From Sisyra terminalis (Eukaryota > Arthropoda > Insecta > Neuroptera > Sisyridae): a stretch of 64,000 nucleotides of DNA. Shown here one piece after another: positions 1 to 11,100 of this stretch (positions are counted from its first letter, which is position 1; each line of letters starts with the position of its first letter). Where the stretch lies: contig OY292274.1 in assembly GCA_958496175.1 (NCBI GenBank), positions 26,513,482 to 26,577,481 of the forward strand, read 5' to 3'. A program made the position numbers and the translations under genes. The notes beneath the pieces are model-generated. The model saw only the letters and a list, made by a program, of their open reading frames with translations, searched no databases and was not told where the DNA came from.

Positions 1-2317
1 TGAAAAACAATAATTGCAAGTCGTGCATTATCGATTTTCTTTTTATAATTTTTCTTTGTCAGACAAGAGACTTTTCAATTGCTAGAACTCACCAAACTAT
101 ATCGATACTATTTTTTCCAATCCCTTTTTGTATTTTAAACTTTCCTTAAACTATTCATATAAACTTAAATTACAAACTCCAGGCTTTTTTGTTTGGCAGT
201 TAAACCTGTACTGTGCTTGTACTGTCGACCAAATGAAATTCAATACTCAGTACCTTAAACGGTTTAACATCTTTCTTGATTTTTTTTCAGGAAGTGAAAT
301 TTTTATTTTTTTATTATTATTATTATATTATTTTTAGAAAATTTAATTGCTTGACATTATATCACATATCCGCAATCTTCTATTTGAAATTAGATTTTAT
401 ATTCCATCAAATATTTCTTCAATCGAAAGGAATCAATATTTATTTTTGTTGTATTACAGGCCTATCCAATATAAGGCCCACGAACTTGTTAGATTTTATA
501 TATAATCTATAATCTATTTACAATGTTTGCTATTGCTTTACTATTGGACATTTCTTTGGATTGCAGCCAAAATAAAAATCTTAAATTTGGCTCTACTTAA
601 AATCATTTTGGACACCCCTGTTGGGTATATTGCTTCATTTGACTTGTACATTTATTTACTACATATTATTGAAGTTAGCGTAAATTATTAAAAAATTAAC
701 GATAGAATTTGAATTTAACGAAGGAAGCTTCAAAAGCTTAAATTTTGGTATAATATTCGTGATTGCATTTGTTTGCAGAAGTAATAGTTTTTAACGGCAG
801 AAAATTAAATATTTATAACGTTCTAGAAATTAATAAAAGTGATATTTAATTTCATCTTTTTCTTATTTAATAATTTGTTAATTACTACAAAAAAATTTGC
901 ATATAACTTCACATTTGACGAACATATATCCCTTAGAGATCCGCTAGGTCCTCTTTATGCCCCCGAGGACCATGGTGCTAAACCTTTTTACTTGTACCCA
1001 TCGATATACTATTGCAATAGAAAATATTCAACATTTTTGTTCTTTTTCGTATGCATTTAACAGTGCTCAACTTTAAATTTACGTTGAAAAATAAAATATG
1101 TCCACCACTCTATTGGTATCCCAAAATATGGTCTTAAGTCTCTTGATTAGGCTTGTTTGATATAAATTATATATACACCAAACTTAAGTCGTTATTTTAA
1201 TATTAACTTACTTTTTTAACATTCTTTTAACAAGCTGTTGGTTACATTTTAAAAGTCCATGCACCAAAAATAAAAAAAGGTACTAAACAATTTATATCAA
1301 TATTAAATTTTTTTAAAAATTGAATAAACTACTAATGAAATTATTGAATTATTAAAAGGTAATATTTTGTAATAATTGAATATTTCTTTCATTTTTAAAC
1401 ATTTTTTACTTATTTTTTTTTATTAAAATTAGTTTCTACGAATTATTTTTGGTAATTTGATAAAGCTTTTAGCTAGTTCGTTTTTGTATTTGTTGATATT
1501 TTAAATCCATTTTTATTGAAGAGTGTACCTGTCGGAAACAGCATCTAGGAAATGTCTTAAAGCGTAGCTTATTGGAAAATTTAACTTACAATGCATTATT
1601 AGAATACTAGTAATCTCCCGTGAAATATTCACAGCCCTACACTGACACAACTGACAAATGGTAGAAATTGATAATTGAATTTAATCGATATGGTAATTAA
1701 AAGACAACAATTAACATATATCTATTGTAAATAAAATAATAATATTTTAAATTGTTATCTTAATAAGTTGTAGAACAAAAATAGTTTCTAACAATACCTT
1801 TTAAACAGTCTAAAATTTAACATCGTACCTTTCAATTTGTCTGTGATCTAAACGTTATAAGATAAGAATGATTGAGGAGTTTTGATAATGATGAATCGAG
1901 TAAATGTGCCAAAAGAAGGAATCGATTAATGCGTCGAAATTTATTTTACCAAATATGAGTCTTATGGTTAAATTAAGTGATAAAGAGTAATAAATGATTA
2001 AAGTGGTTAAATCGAATAGATATTCGAATATCGAGAAATTGAGTCAAATATTTGAGTTGAACGAGTGAGTTAAGTAAATGAGTCGAGTAAATGAGTTGAG
2101 TAAATAAGTCAAGTGATTGAGTGGAGTAAATAGTGAGTTGAGAGTTGAGGAAAATGTACTGAATATATGACTCGATTTTTTTGAATGTATATCTTTTCGA
2201 GTTTTGTACTCTTGATTGAATAGCGCTCAAATCACCTGCCCTATTTGCCTCTTAGTTCGCCTTTACTTAATGTAAAATATACAAAGGATTCTTAAATTTT
2301 ATTTTATTTTTTTACAG
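1..2317. other. AT-rich non-coding stretch, probably intron of the gene ending at 3322
   Basis: No convincing exon is visible. Open frames here are short and made of low-complexity Phe/Ile/Tyr/Asn codons, as expected from AT-rich DNA. The stretch ends in a polypyrimidine tract and AG (TTTTTTTACAG, ending 2317) that opens the coding exon at 2318, so at least the distal part is intron. A slightly GC-richer segment at about 930-1010 has an open frame (reading GPLYAPEDHGAKPFYL) that I do not recognise. It lacks clear splice sites, so I do not call it an exon. Confidence 0.55.
2035..2160. repeat. Degenerate GAGT-rich minisatellite
   Basis: A tandem run of imperfect units close to GAGTYRAGTAAAT (about 13 bp), for example GAGTCGAGTAAAT, GAGTTGAGTAAAT and GAGTGGAGTAAAT, with shorter GAGTTGAG pieces at the right edge. 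It lies about 160 bp upstream of the 3' splice site of the exon at 2318, so it is probably intronic. No function is evident. Confidence 0.75.
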
Positions 2318-3322
2318 GAAGACAGGATAACACGACTACAACGCGAAAAAGCTGAGCAGCTAAAATGTTTGTCCTCAAAACTAATACTTTTCGAATCTCG
2401 ACTTATTCGAGACCAAAAAAACATCAACTTATTATTAAATCACCATAAGACAGTAATAATGAAACAACAACGTATTATTGATACTTTGAGTAATCGACTT
2501 GTAGAGAATGGTCTAGATACATCTAATCCTGATTTAACTGATATTGATACGAATATGCCTGATATGGATTCGTTAAATGATTCTGATAGTGCTGTAATCA
2601 TGGAAGATATTGATTCGGACAGTAATTTGACACAATTTGTACCGAGATTTCGTTCAAACATTGATTCAGTCACAATTCATCGTTCCATTTCTGACGCAAT
2701 TGACCCAAATTTGAAATACACAACACGTCGTTCAAATGGATTCCTTCGACGTCCTGAAATATTAGAAACAGTTTATAGCGTTGAAGAAGATGCCGACAAT
2801 GATAGCACAACGGAAAATGCCACATCAACATCTCCGAATTCTGTAGCACAGAAACGTGAAAATTTTGCTTTGTTGCGAAGTGAGAAGATCTTACATTCAG
2901 AAAATTACCCAGAAGAGAACAAAACAGAAAGCTCAGAGAAATGTCGGACATACAAATTCGATCAACCCAAATCCAAAACTGTTGATAACACTCCTGAAGA
3001 AGATGAAGATGAAGATAATGAAAATGTAATGGAGCATAATCGACGAGAAAGTTTTCCCAATTGGCCATATCATAAAAATGAAAGTCCCAACGAAAATGGA
3101 AGTTTGGAACGACAACGTACCCCATTGAATCAAGTTACTACCTACAATCGCGTTATGTCAAATCACAGATCTGTTACAAAGCCAAAAGATGTCAAATACA
3201 AAAGAATTAATAAAGCCAAATCTAAAAGTCTGGAAGAATTACGCGGCCGACTTAAAAATTGGGTGGAGCATGGAAATAAGTTAGCTGGAATTTCATTAGA
3301 TCAAACTCAAAGTTACGCTTAG
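2318..3322 (+). CDS. 3'-terminal coding exon of an unidentified coiled-coil protein (partial gene)
   Basis: The exon opens after a good acceptor (TTTTTTTACAG) and reads in phase 0 from GAA at 2318 for 334 residues to TAG at 3320-3322. The first ~65 residues (EDRITRLQREKAEQLKCLSS onward, to the end of DTLSNRLVENG) are charged and heptad-like, consistent with the end of a coiled coil. About 220 Ser/Asp/Asn/Glu-rich residues follow, likely disordered, including an acidic run EEDEDEDNEN near residue 230. A basic, better-ordered C-terminus follows (KSKSLEELRGRLKNWVEHG) and the protein ends QSYA. There is no ATG at the front; a TTG at 2369 is not a start. The 5' exons lie in or beyond the left edge. 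I do not recognise the family: the ends look conserved, but no enzymatic motif is visible. A cytoskeletal or scaffold role would be only a guess from the coiled coil. Confidence 0.82.
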   Translation, partial: EDRITRLQREKAEQLKCLSSKLILFESRLIRDQKNINLLLNHHKTVIMKQQRIIDTLSNRLVENGLDTSNPDLTDIDTNMPDMDSLNDSDSAVIMEDIDSDSNLTQFVPRFRSNIDSVTIHRSISDAIDPNLKYTTRRSNGFLRRPEILETVYSVEEDADNDSTTENATSTSPNSVAQKRENFALLRSEKILHSENYPEENKTESSEKCRTYKFDQPKSKTVDNTPEEDEDEDNENVMEHNRRESFPNWPYHKNESPNENGSLERQRTPLNQVTTYNRVMSNHRSVTKPKDVKYKRINKAKSKSLEELRGRLKNWVEHGNKLAGISLDQTQSYA

Positions 3323-3340
3323 CTAAAACAAACTTAAATT

Positions 3341-3393
3341 ATACAATTTTTATTGAAATTTATTGGTCACATAAATTCCAATAAAAATTGTAT
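3341..3393 (+). terminator. 3' UTR hairpin containing the AATAAA poly(A) signal
   Basis: Two 23-nt arms (3341-3363 and 3371-3393) are reverse complements at 22 of 23 positions around a 7-nt loop (TGGTCAC). The hairpin begins 18 nt after the TAG stop of the coiled-coil gene. AATAAA lies at 3380-3385 inside the right arm, so folding would bury the signal. It could be a regulated poly(A) site, a small-RNA precursor-like hairpin, or a remnant foldback. Only the structure is seen; the role is inferred. Confidence 0.6.
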
Positions 3394-6300
3394 CCTCAAG
3401 TCAAATTATATTTTCTTCCACTTTTCGCTATTACTTTAAAATATATCTTCATAAAACTAGTCGATTTTATAGTTCTTAAATCTAGATTTACTTAAAATAG
3501 GAACATACTTGTTTGGTATTATACTTAAGTTGTAAAGTTTTAAAACGCGATTGGTTATTTTACTTTTTTTAGCGTCATTTTTTTCTTAAGGGGTATGAAC
3601 CAATAATTATAACAATTACATGAAATGTTTGCCATAATGTCTTCTATTTAGATATTTTTATCGCCTTAATATTTTTCCTGATACAGGTCAGAAAAAAGAC
3701 TTAAAAAAAATGATTCTAATTATTTTTAAATTTAATTCCAGACTTCACAGTTTATTTTAAAATTGAAAATAATGGTACCGGCGTAAGGATTAAAGAAGGA
3801 AAAATACCTGAAAAAGATGGATTCTTTTTAAAAATAATTGATTAATTTTTTAAGCTTTTTTTCAAATTTTAATTTTAATAAATGACAGTTTTTGTATCTT
3901 CTATGCAATATAAAATCCTACCGACAAAACTGAAGTGACAAAAAAGGGGCAAAAATTAGTAATTTAGCTCCCGGTAGTCGGAAATTCAAACATTTCTGCT
4001 TTACCAGCTTCCAAAATCAGAAGGGCAAAAATATATTCGATTTTGGCCTATATCGTTTTTTTGTAAACCTCAACTGTACAAAAATTATACTAATTCAAAA
4101 GTAAATGTACAATCTTAGAACCTAAATGATTCCAAATTAAAATTTTAATATGATTATAACCTTAATCAAATTGCTGAATCAAAGCTTAAAAGTAACAATT
4201 AAGCAATGCGGGCATCGCAATAGTGTAGTCTTAAAAATAAATGTATCAGCTAAATAAAATAAAGGCAAATTTTATTGTCTTAATCGCTTTTTAAAGAAAT
4301 CAAATGTGTGTTTATATCATGTAAAATTTCTTTTAAATCGAAACATTATTTCCATATTAGAGCTTATGTTTGAAATTATATTTGCAAACTGTACCGGCGT
4401 CATGTAAAATTGAAATATGATTTCAAACAATAATTTTTAAAAAATGTTGAATTTAAAAATAATAAAAAATTTGCTTGATGTAAACATAAGTACCTATGCA
4501 ATTTCATTTCTAACCGAATTATTTGTCTACCTTAAATCTTATATTTGAACTTGTTTTTACTAATGGTACCGGCGTTGTTTAAAATGCTAATACAATTTCA
4601 AATATAAATTTTAAACAATGTATAGAAATGGAATTATAGGTAATATACCAAATGGTTTATATAACTTTTATAAATGGTTTCGAATGCTGCAAGGGAACAT
4701 AGACAATGTTGTTGTTTATTTTTCACCTTTGCAACCTTTGAAGGTTTTTTTTAAACTCAATTATATTTTTTCTGGTAGAAATTAATATTTTTATATTAGA
4801 ATCTTATTCCAAGAAAACAAATTCATTAATTTTTCTTTAAAACAGTTTATCGTATGACTACATCAATCAACATCTGAGTTTTAAAAAAAATATACTGTTT
4901 TTGAGATATCAGACCATTTTAAGTTAAGTGAACCATTCTGTGTATATTCTAGCTAGCAAAACCTCATTACTGCTTATTCCCAAATTCAAATAACTTGCAT
5001 ACAAAAAGAAAAATGAAAACTAAATGTATCAAGTATATATAATAATACCTATTTTTACATTGTGGTAACATATCATAGATTTCATATCAAATGTTTGAAT
5101 GATATTTAATCTTTTTTTCAAAATAAAGGTATGAGGATTTGCTAGGGAATTTATTTTATAACATTTCATACTTTTGTTTCCTTTTACACACTATATGCTG
5201 CACATAACGTATTTTAAAATATAATCGATATAATTCATGTTAATCTTTAAACTTAAAGATTTTTGTGTTAAAATTGAATTACTCTTTCTGCATAATGAAA
5301 CTTATTTATTATTCATATATTAAAGCGTAGATAAACAATTATATTTTATCATTGTAAAGAATGTAGAGTTTTTAATACTAATAAAACAATCAAATGAATT
5401 ATTAATAATAAATTTATGTAATATACTATGCATTTAAAACCAAATACATGTGAATGAAAATTTTAGTGTTTTAGAAAAATCAAATTTTAAAAAATTTAAA
5501 TTAGTGGATAGAATCAGCTTATAAAATATAATAAGTGTACGATTTTGAAAATATTTCCTAAAAAAGTCCTATATTTTTTTTAACTTTTGAAATTGACTGA
5601 ATCTAATGAAAATTAAATAGATAATACACTTATACAAGAAGTATACCTCTATACTGTATTCAGTGATTATGCATCTAAAGTTGTCTAAAGTTAAATAAAA
5701 CTTGTCAGAAACATCTATTTTGTTTTAGTTCTTAAATTTTATCAAAATCTTTCTAGAAAAGAAATTTAGAAATGATGTAGAAAATGCTTATAAAGAATCA
5801 ATCGAAGATCTTCACAGATTTTTCCGTAAAAGCAATCAAGAGCATTACACAAAGAAACATATTAAGAATATTTTTTAATGGTTTAATGAATACAAAACGA
5901 AGTTGAAATAGTTCGTAAAATTTCCAAAAACACAAAAACAGTTTTCTAGTACTAACAGATTTAAAACGGTTGAAACGATTAAGTATTTATATTTGAGATT
6001 CGCCTAAACCGTTTTACAGTTGTTGAAGTTTATTTTGTAAATGTAGGCATTCGCAATAGCAGAACAGCCGCATAGGCTTAAGCATCTATGAGAATCAATG
6101 CAGAACTGTTGCATATGTAACTACGTTTCTTTCTTTTTATCTAAGAAATTCAAAGGAAATAATATAATTTAAAAAAAAGCATTTTTTTTTAAATTATCGT
6201 TTTTAGAAAATGTTATTATCCGTTTGCGATGATTTCTTAGTAATGAAATTTAATGACAGTTATAAATAGATAAATAAAAGGAAAAAACCATCCACTGTAT

Positions 6301-8128
6301 TCATTAACTTTTAAAATTATATACTAAATTTGTTTAAAACAATAAGAATTGTTTTAGAAGATATCGTTTTTTAATTATTCAAATTAATCGATCCAACAAT
6401 TTCTTTGAAGAACACATTAATCTTTTCGACGTTTACGAAATTTAAAAAATCCGTATCTGCATCTGTATCCGCAACATTTCTGCAATGCATAACCAAGCTA
6501 TTAAAACGAATACTTACCACCCCATTGAAATATCTCATTTAAGCTTTTTTTGTGATTCTACAATTGGCTTGAATTCTATAAAAATATCAATCCATTAATG
6601 ACTTAAAGTGCTCTTGGTCATTACTCTATAAGTCTGGGTCCGAATCCTGTAATTACTAGATATTTTTATTTCTATAATTGTGGCGTATAGAACCCAAAAA
6701 ATCATTAACATCATTGCCAATATTAAGTGATAATAAATTTTTTTCTGGCAAAATCAATCGACGAATTTAATAAATAAAATATGTAACTACCACTTTTCTA
6801 TCACATCTGCTATTATTGCTCAATTAACTGTTATTTTAACATACTCGTTGATACAGGTTTTGAAGGGAAAATAAGTAAAATATTTATATTCAGAATAATT
6901 TATCAAAAATTCAGATGCTTCATCGAGTACTATCATAAATTTGTATATTTGCTTAGCAAACATTAATACCTACGGTATATATAATTCCCTCATTGAATAT
7001 GATATAGACTATTTATAATGTTATTATTGCAGTCCTAAATAGGATATAACAATCATTATACATAATACATAATACATATATATATATCTTATTTCTTTGT
7101 TCCAAACTCTACAATTCAATAAAAATAAGTATTATGAAAAATATTCCTTCTTCTACAAAGTTACTCTTTAGGTCTTTATTCTACACTTACTTTAATTGGG
7201 CCTAATCAAGTAATCTATTACTAAAAGTAACCTAAAATATTATTCTACAAATTAATCAATATTCTTATTAAATACTTTTATAATAATTTAATGTGTAAGA
7301 TTAGGGAAAGCTTCTTCTACCTAAACAAAATGACGAACTGCGTAACTTTTTTCTCAATGTGTAATATTTTTCTGAAGAAAATTTTTTTACAATAAATGCA
7401 ACAATATAAATTACGTATAATATAATCTGATTTAAATCGGTTATTATTACCATTTTATGTTAATGTTAAGGTTTTTCTATTTCATCTTACATTTGCTTTA
7501 TTTGTAAAATATGTACTTATAACATGATGTAAATATTTAAATTTCCTTTTTAATTTGATAAGTTCCTTTTGGCTAAATGCCTGATCTCTTTAAACATTTA
7601 TAAGACGATTAAAACATTGCTGTAAGACTAAAAATGTATTCCAAATATATCTTAAACAATTACAATATTTATCATATTTATGAAACAAGTAGATTTGTGT
7701 ATGTACAATAATTGATGCGTACTTAAACTCAGAAGCTTTATATTAATGATGTTTTACATAATCAAACTATTTCCAACTGATATTGATGTAATATTTATTG
7801 TAATTATTAACAAATATTTCGCTTAATGTGAAAGCTATAAAATTGATCAATAAAGTGTAATGAATAATCTATCTTACGAAGTTTTAATAAATACATACCA
7901 TACCATACCATACTATAATTACATTTTAAAGATGCCGCTTCTTTAAAATTACGCGCAGAGAATTGTCGTTATGCGCAAAAGCAGCTAGTAGAAATGTCAA
8001 AATTTTCAAAATTTAGTAAGACTGATCGGTGTAGTAAATTATAAGTAGTAATAGATATGTCGATTAATACAACGAAAAATAATTTGTTTAATGTATTTTT
8101 GTAGTGTTATTAACAACCCAATAAAAGT
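3394..8128. other. Intergenic AT-rich DNA between the coiled-coil gene and Hen1
   Basis: No supported exon in 4.7 kb. Contents I can name: the duplicated TACCGGCGT block at about 4364-4622, a tRNA-like B-box (GGTCCGAATCC near 6636-6646) that may be an old SINE head, and a short CCATA run near 7900. The last ~200 bp before 8129 are slightly less AT-rich and should hold the Hen1 promoter and 5' UTR, but I see no TATA box or initiator strong enough to call. Confidence 0.6.
4364..4622. repeat. Tandem duplication carrying TACCGGCGT
   Basis: Two direct copies of an ~85-bp block (about 4364-4446 and 4535-4622) share the order: a TTTGAA-type segment, then GTACCGGCGT (4391-4400; GGTACCGGCGT at 4565-4575), then an ATTTCAAA-type segment. 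The flanks of the GC-rich core are therefore partly complementary. A third, solitary GGTACCGGCGT is at 3774-3784. Such GC-rich 11-mers stand out strongly in this AT-rich background. Confidence 0.6.
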
Positions 8129-11100
8129 ATGATACTTATGTTTCATTTTTTGGCTATCGTAGCTAAGTATTATTATAACCAAATTAAAAATAGGCCAAAA
8201 ATCAATGGATTAAATCCAGCATTGCCTTTTAATAGTACTTCTAACTTGATTTCTTATGAAAATCGATTTAAAGGTTCTCGTGCCAGTTATAATTTAAATG
8301 GGGACATATATTTTGATCCACCCGTTTATTTACAAAGATATTGCTGTGTACAAGAATTAATCCACGATGAGCGTTGGCGAAATAATATCAAGAAGGTAAT
8401 GCGCTTATGGAGCAAAATATAAAAATTATTCCTCAAATTTTTCTTCTCGAATTATAGATTGTTGATTTCGGGTGTGCTGAACTGAATCTTTTTAAGTATT
8501 TAAAACATATCCATACCGTAGAAGAAATATTAGAAGTTGATGTAAACAGAACTGTTCTGTGCTATAACCAGGAAAAAATCCTTGCTTTAATAGTCGATCA
8601 TTTAAATAGACGCACAACTCCGTTGAATGTCCGCGTTTTATGTGGAAGTATAGCTGATCCTGATTCAAGACTGATAGGATGTGACATGGTCCTTGCTGTA
8701 GAAATGTAAAGATCCTGATAAATAAAATTGGACGATGTTAATCAGTCTTAATTTTTTTTATAGAATAGAGCATCTTTATCCAGATACTTTAGAAGCAGTA
8801 CCGTACAATATATTCCATTTTATTCAACCATTGGTTGCTTTATTTACAACTCCCAATGCTGAATTTAACGTACTATTTTCCGATTTCAAGTCTTTCAGGC
8901 ATGCCGATCACAAATTTGAATGGTCACGTTCTCAGTTTGAAGAATGGTAAGTGAAACAGTAATCGGTACAACATGTTTGGCACATTGTATATCAAATAAG
9001 AAAATGGCTAAGGGAATGCCAGATCATGCACAGTAAAAAATCCGTAGTGAGGATTTGTATTGTTAAAATGTAAAATTAGTAATTGAATTAATAATTCCCT
9101 TTTTTTTTTAATTTCTAAATAAAACAGTTTCCCAATCACAAAGTACTTATGATTTTATAAAGTAATTGTTGGTTCATAATGCTCATATGGTGTAATGATT
9201 TTCCATATTATAAAGAGTTTACATTTTCTTAAAAAATTTTTGTTTCTTCTTTTAATACTCACAAAAATGTTAATGACAATAACGTATATATATTTTTTTC
9301 ATTGCCGCTATATTGAATTTTGCAAATCGTAGAATTGAAAGTAGCATTAACGAATGAGAGTGAAGATTCTTTCTACATGGACTTCAAATTTCTTTTTCTG
9401 ACAAAACTCAATCAATAAATAGAGTTTAATTAATAAATAATAGAGTTATTATTAAATCTGCATTATGAAAATACTTATCAAATTACTTATGAATCGGAAA
9501 ATATTTTTTTCTCAAAAATTCTACGATGTATAATATTTATTTGAATCAAAAATAGTTCAAGGTAATTTTGTAGGTTCTATTATCCTGTTTTTTTTTAAAA
9601 AATTTTCATCTTGCGTAAAATTCAAATAAATTATGGAGATATTTACTGCTACGCTACTTGTACGAAAATTTGCAGCAATGACATAGCAGTCATTATCTCT
9701 TTTACGTAATTTTTCGAAAATTTTATAGTTCATCAAACATTTAGTGAATTAATAAAACAGTTTAAGGTTTTTGGTGCCAAAATGCATACTTTTGGAACAG
9801 AGATGTACCAAACATTTTGTAAAACAGTTTTGTAAACATTTTATTAATTGGTTTTATTTTTAGGGCGTTAAATATAACTACTCGTTTTCCTAACTATGAA
9901 GTTACTTTTGGTGGAATTGGGGCTCCACCAGATGAAAAAGGTGACATTGGATGTTGTACTCAAATAGCCATTTTTACCCGTAGATACAAAATTCTTCCAT
10001 TCCAAAAAAATGATATTGATCGAGTGGAACATTCCTCGTATGGAATATGTACATATTTTAGTCATAATTTAAAACGTGAAAATGGAGAAAAGTGCGAAAT
10101 AGAAGATGAAACAGAAACTTTAAATAAGTCTGAAGAAAATTATTTCTACGAAATAATTGCGGAAGAGTCATATCCTTATGAAATTGATAACAAAACGATT
10201 GATGAAAAGATTTTACTAGAAATCAAATACGTGTTGGGAAATGGAAATATTTACAACGAGCATTATGTATCCAATACAAATCGACTTGAGTATCCAATTT
10301 CCAAACTGTACAAATCTGTCGAAAACTTATGTAGTCTTGAAGATTTAAAGTACGTTTTTTAATGTAGTTTAGCCCCAGGGACAACTTTAAATTGCTGAGC
10401 AAAAGTCTAAATTTTAAACCATCTTATAATTATGGCTAATTTACAATGTACAAAATAGCGCTTTTTTGTGAAATATGATTTCAATTTAGAATAAGTAATA
10501 AAAATGGAGCAATGGAGTGTTTGAAAATCCCTCGATCTTAGCGAATTAAAAATGTACAAAACCAAGTGATGGTCATGAGAAAAGATAATTGTGAATGAGT
10601 TGTCACGAGTCAAAATAAAATTCTCTTATGTGCATAATTTGTTTTTGTCCATTATTAATTCACAGGGACTGAGAAATTTTCAAATAATGATTTTATTTTT
10701 CCTAATACTTCATTTTCATCTTTTTGACATTTCGTTCGTTTAAAACGGATCTCCATCTCTGTTAAATAAGCATAAATAATAAAATGATTTAAAATTTAAA
10801 TTTTATCTCAATAACCTAATGAGTCTAACGAGTCTAATGTCCATGGGGCTAAACTGTATCTTGGCATATTTTTTATTTTGAATTTTTCAACTAATTTAAT
10901 TTTTAGGATATTATTAGGTAAGCACTACCAAGTAGAGGTTCGTCAATTTGAGAACAATTCAGAGTTATGTGTTTTATTTGATTTACCCACAAATGAAGAT
11001 TATGACTCTGAAGAATGTAACGATTCTTGGTCTTTCAAAGAAAATGAAAAACTAGAATTAGATTGGTCTTCAACTGCGTACTCATCTGATCAATGGTCAA

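Noticed and set aside
2670..3133. Open frames on the minus strand under the coiled-coil exon (up to 151 aa)
   Set aside because: They are reverse-strand shadows of the real exon, with a composition set by its codons and no splice or start context.
7895..7915. CRISPR or satellite signal in the CCATA run
   Set aside because: Only about four 5-bp units; a trivial microsatellite. No CRISPR-like spacing anywhere, as expected in a eukaryote.
10878..10906. Upstream in-frame ATG at 10878 as the start of a separate 669-aa protein
   Set aside because: The 10907 acceptor restores the Hen1 frame (K395 then ILLGKHYQVEV) from exon 4, and the 29 nt before it are a polypyrimidine/AG splice context within the intron.
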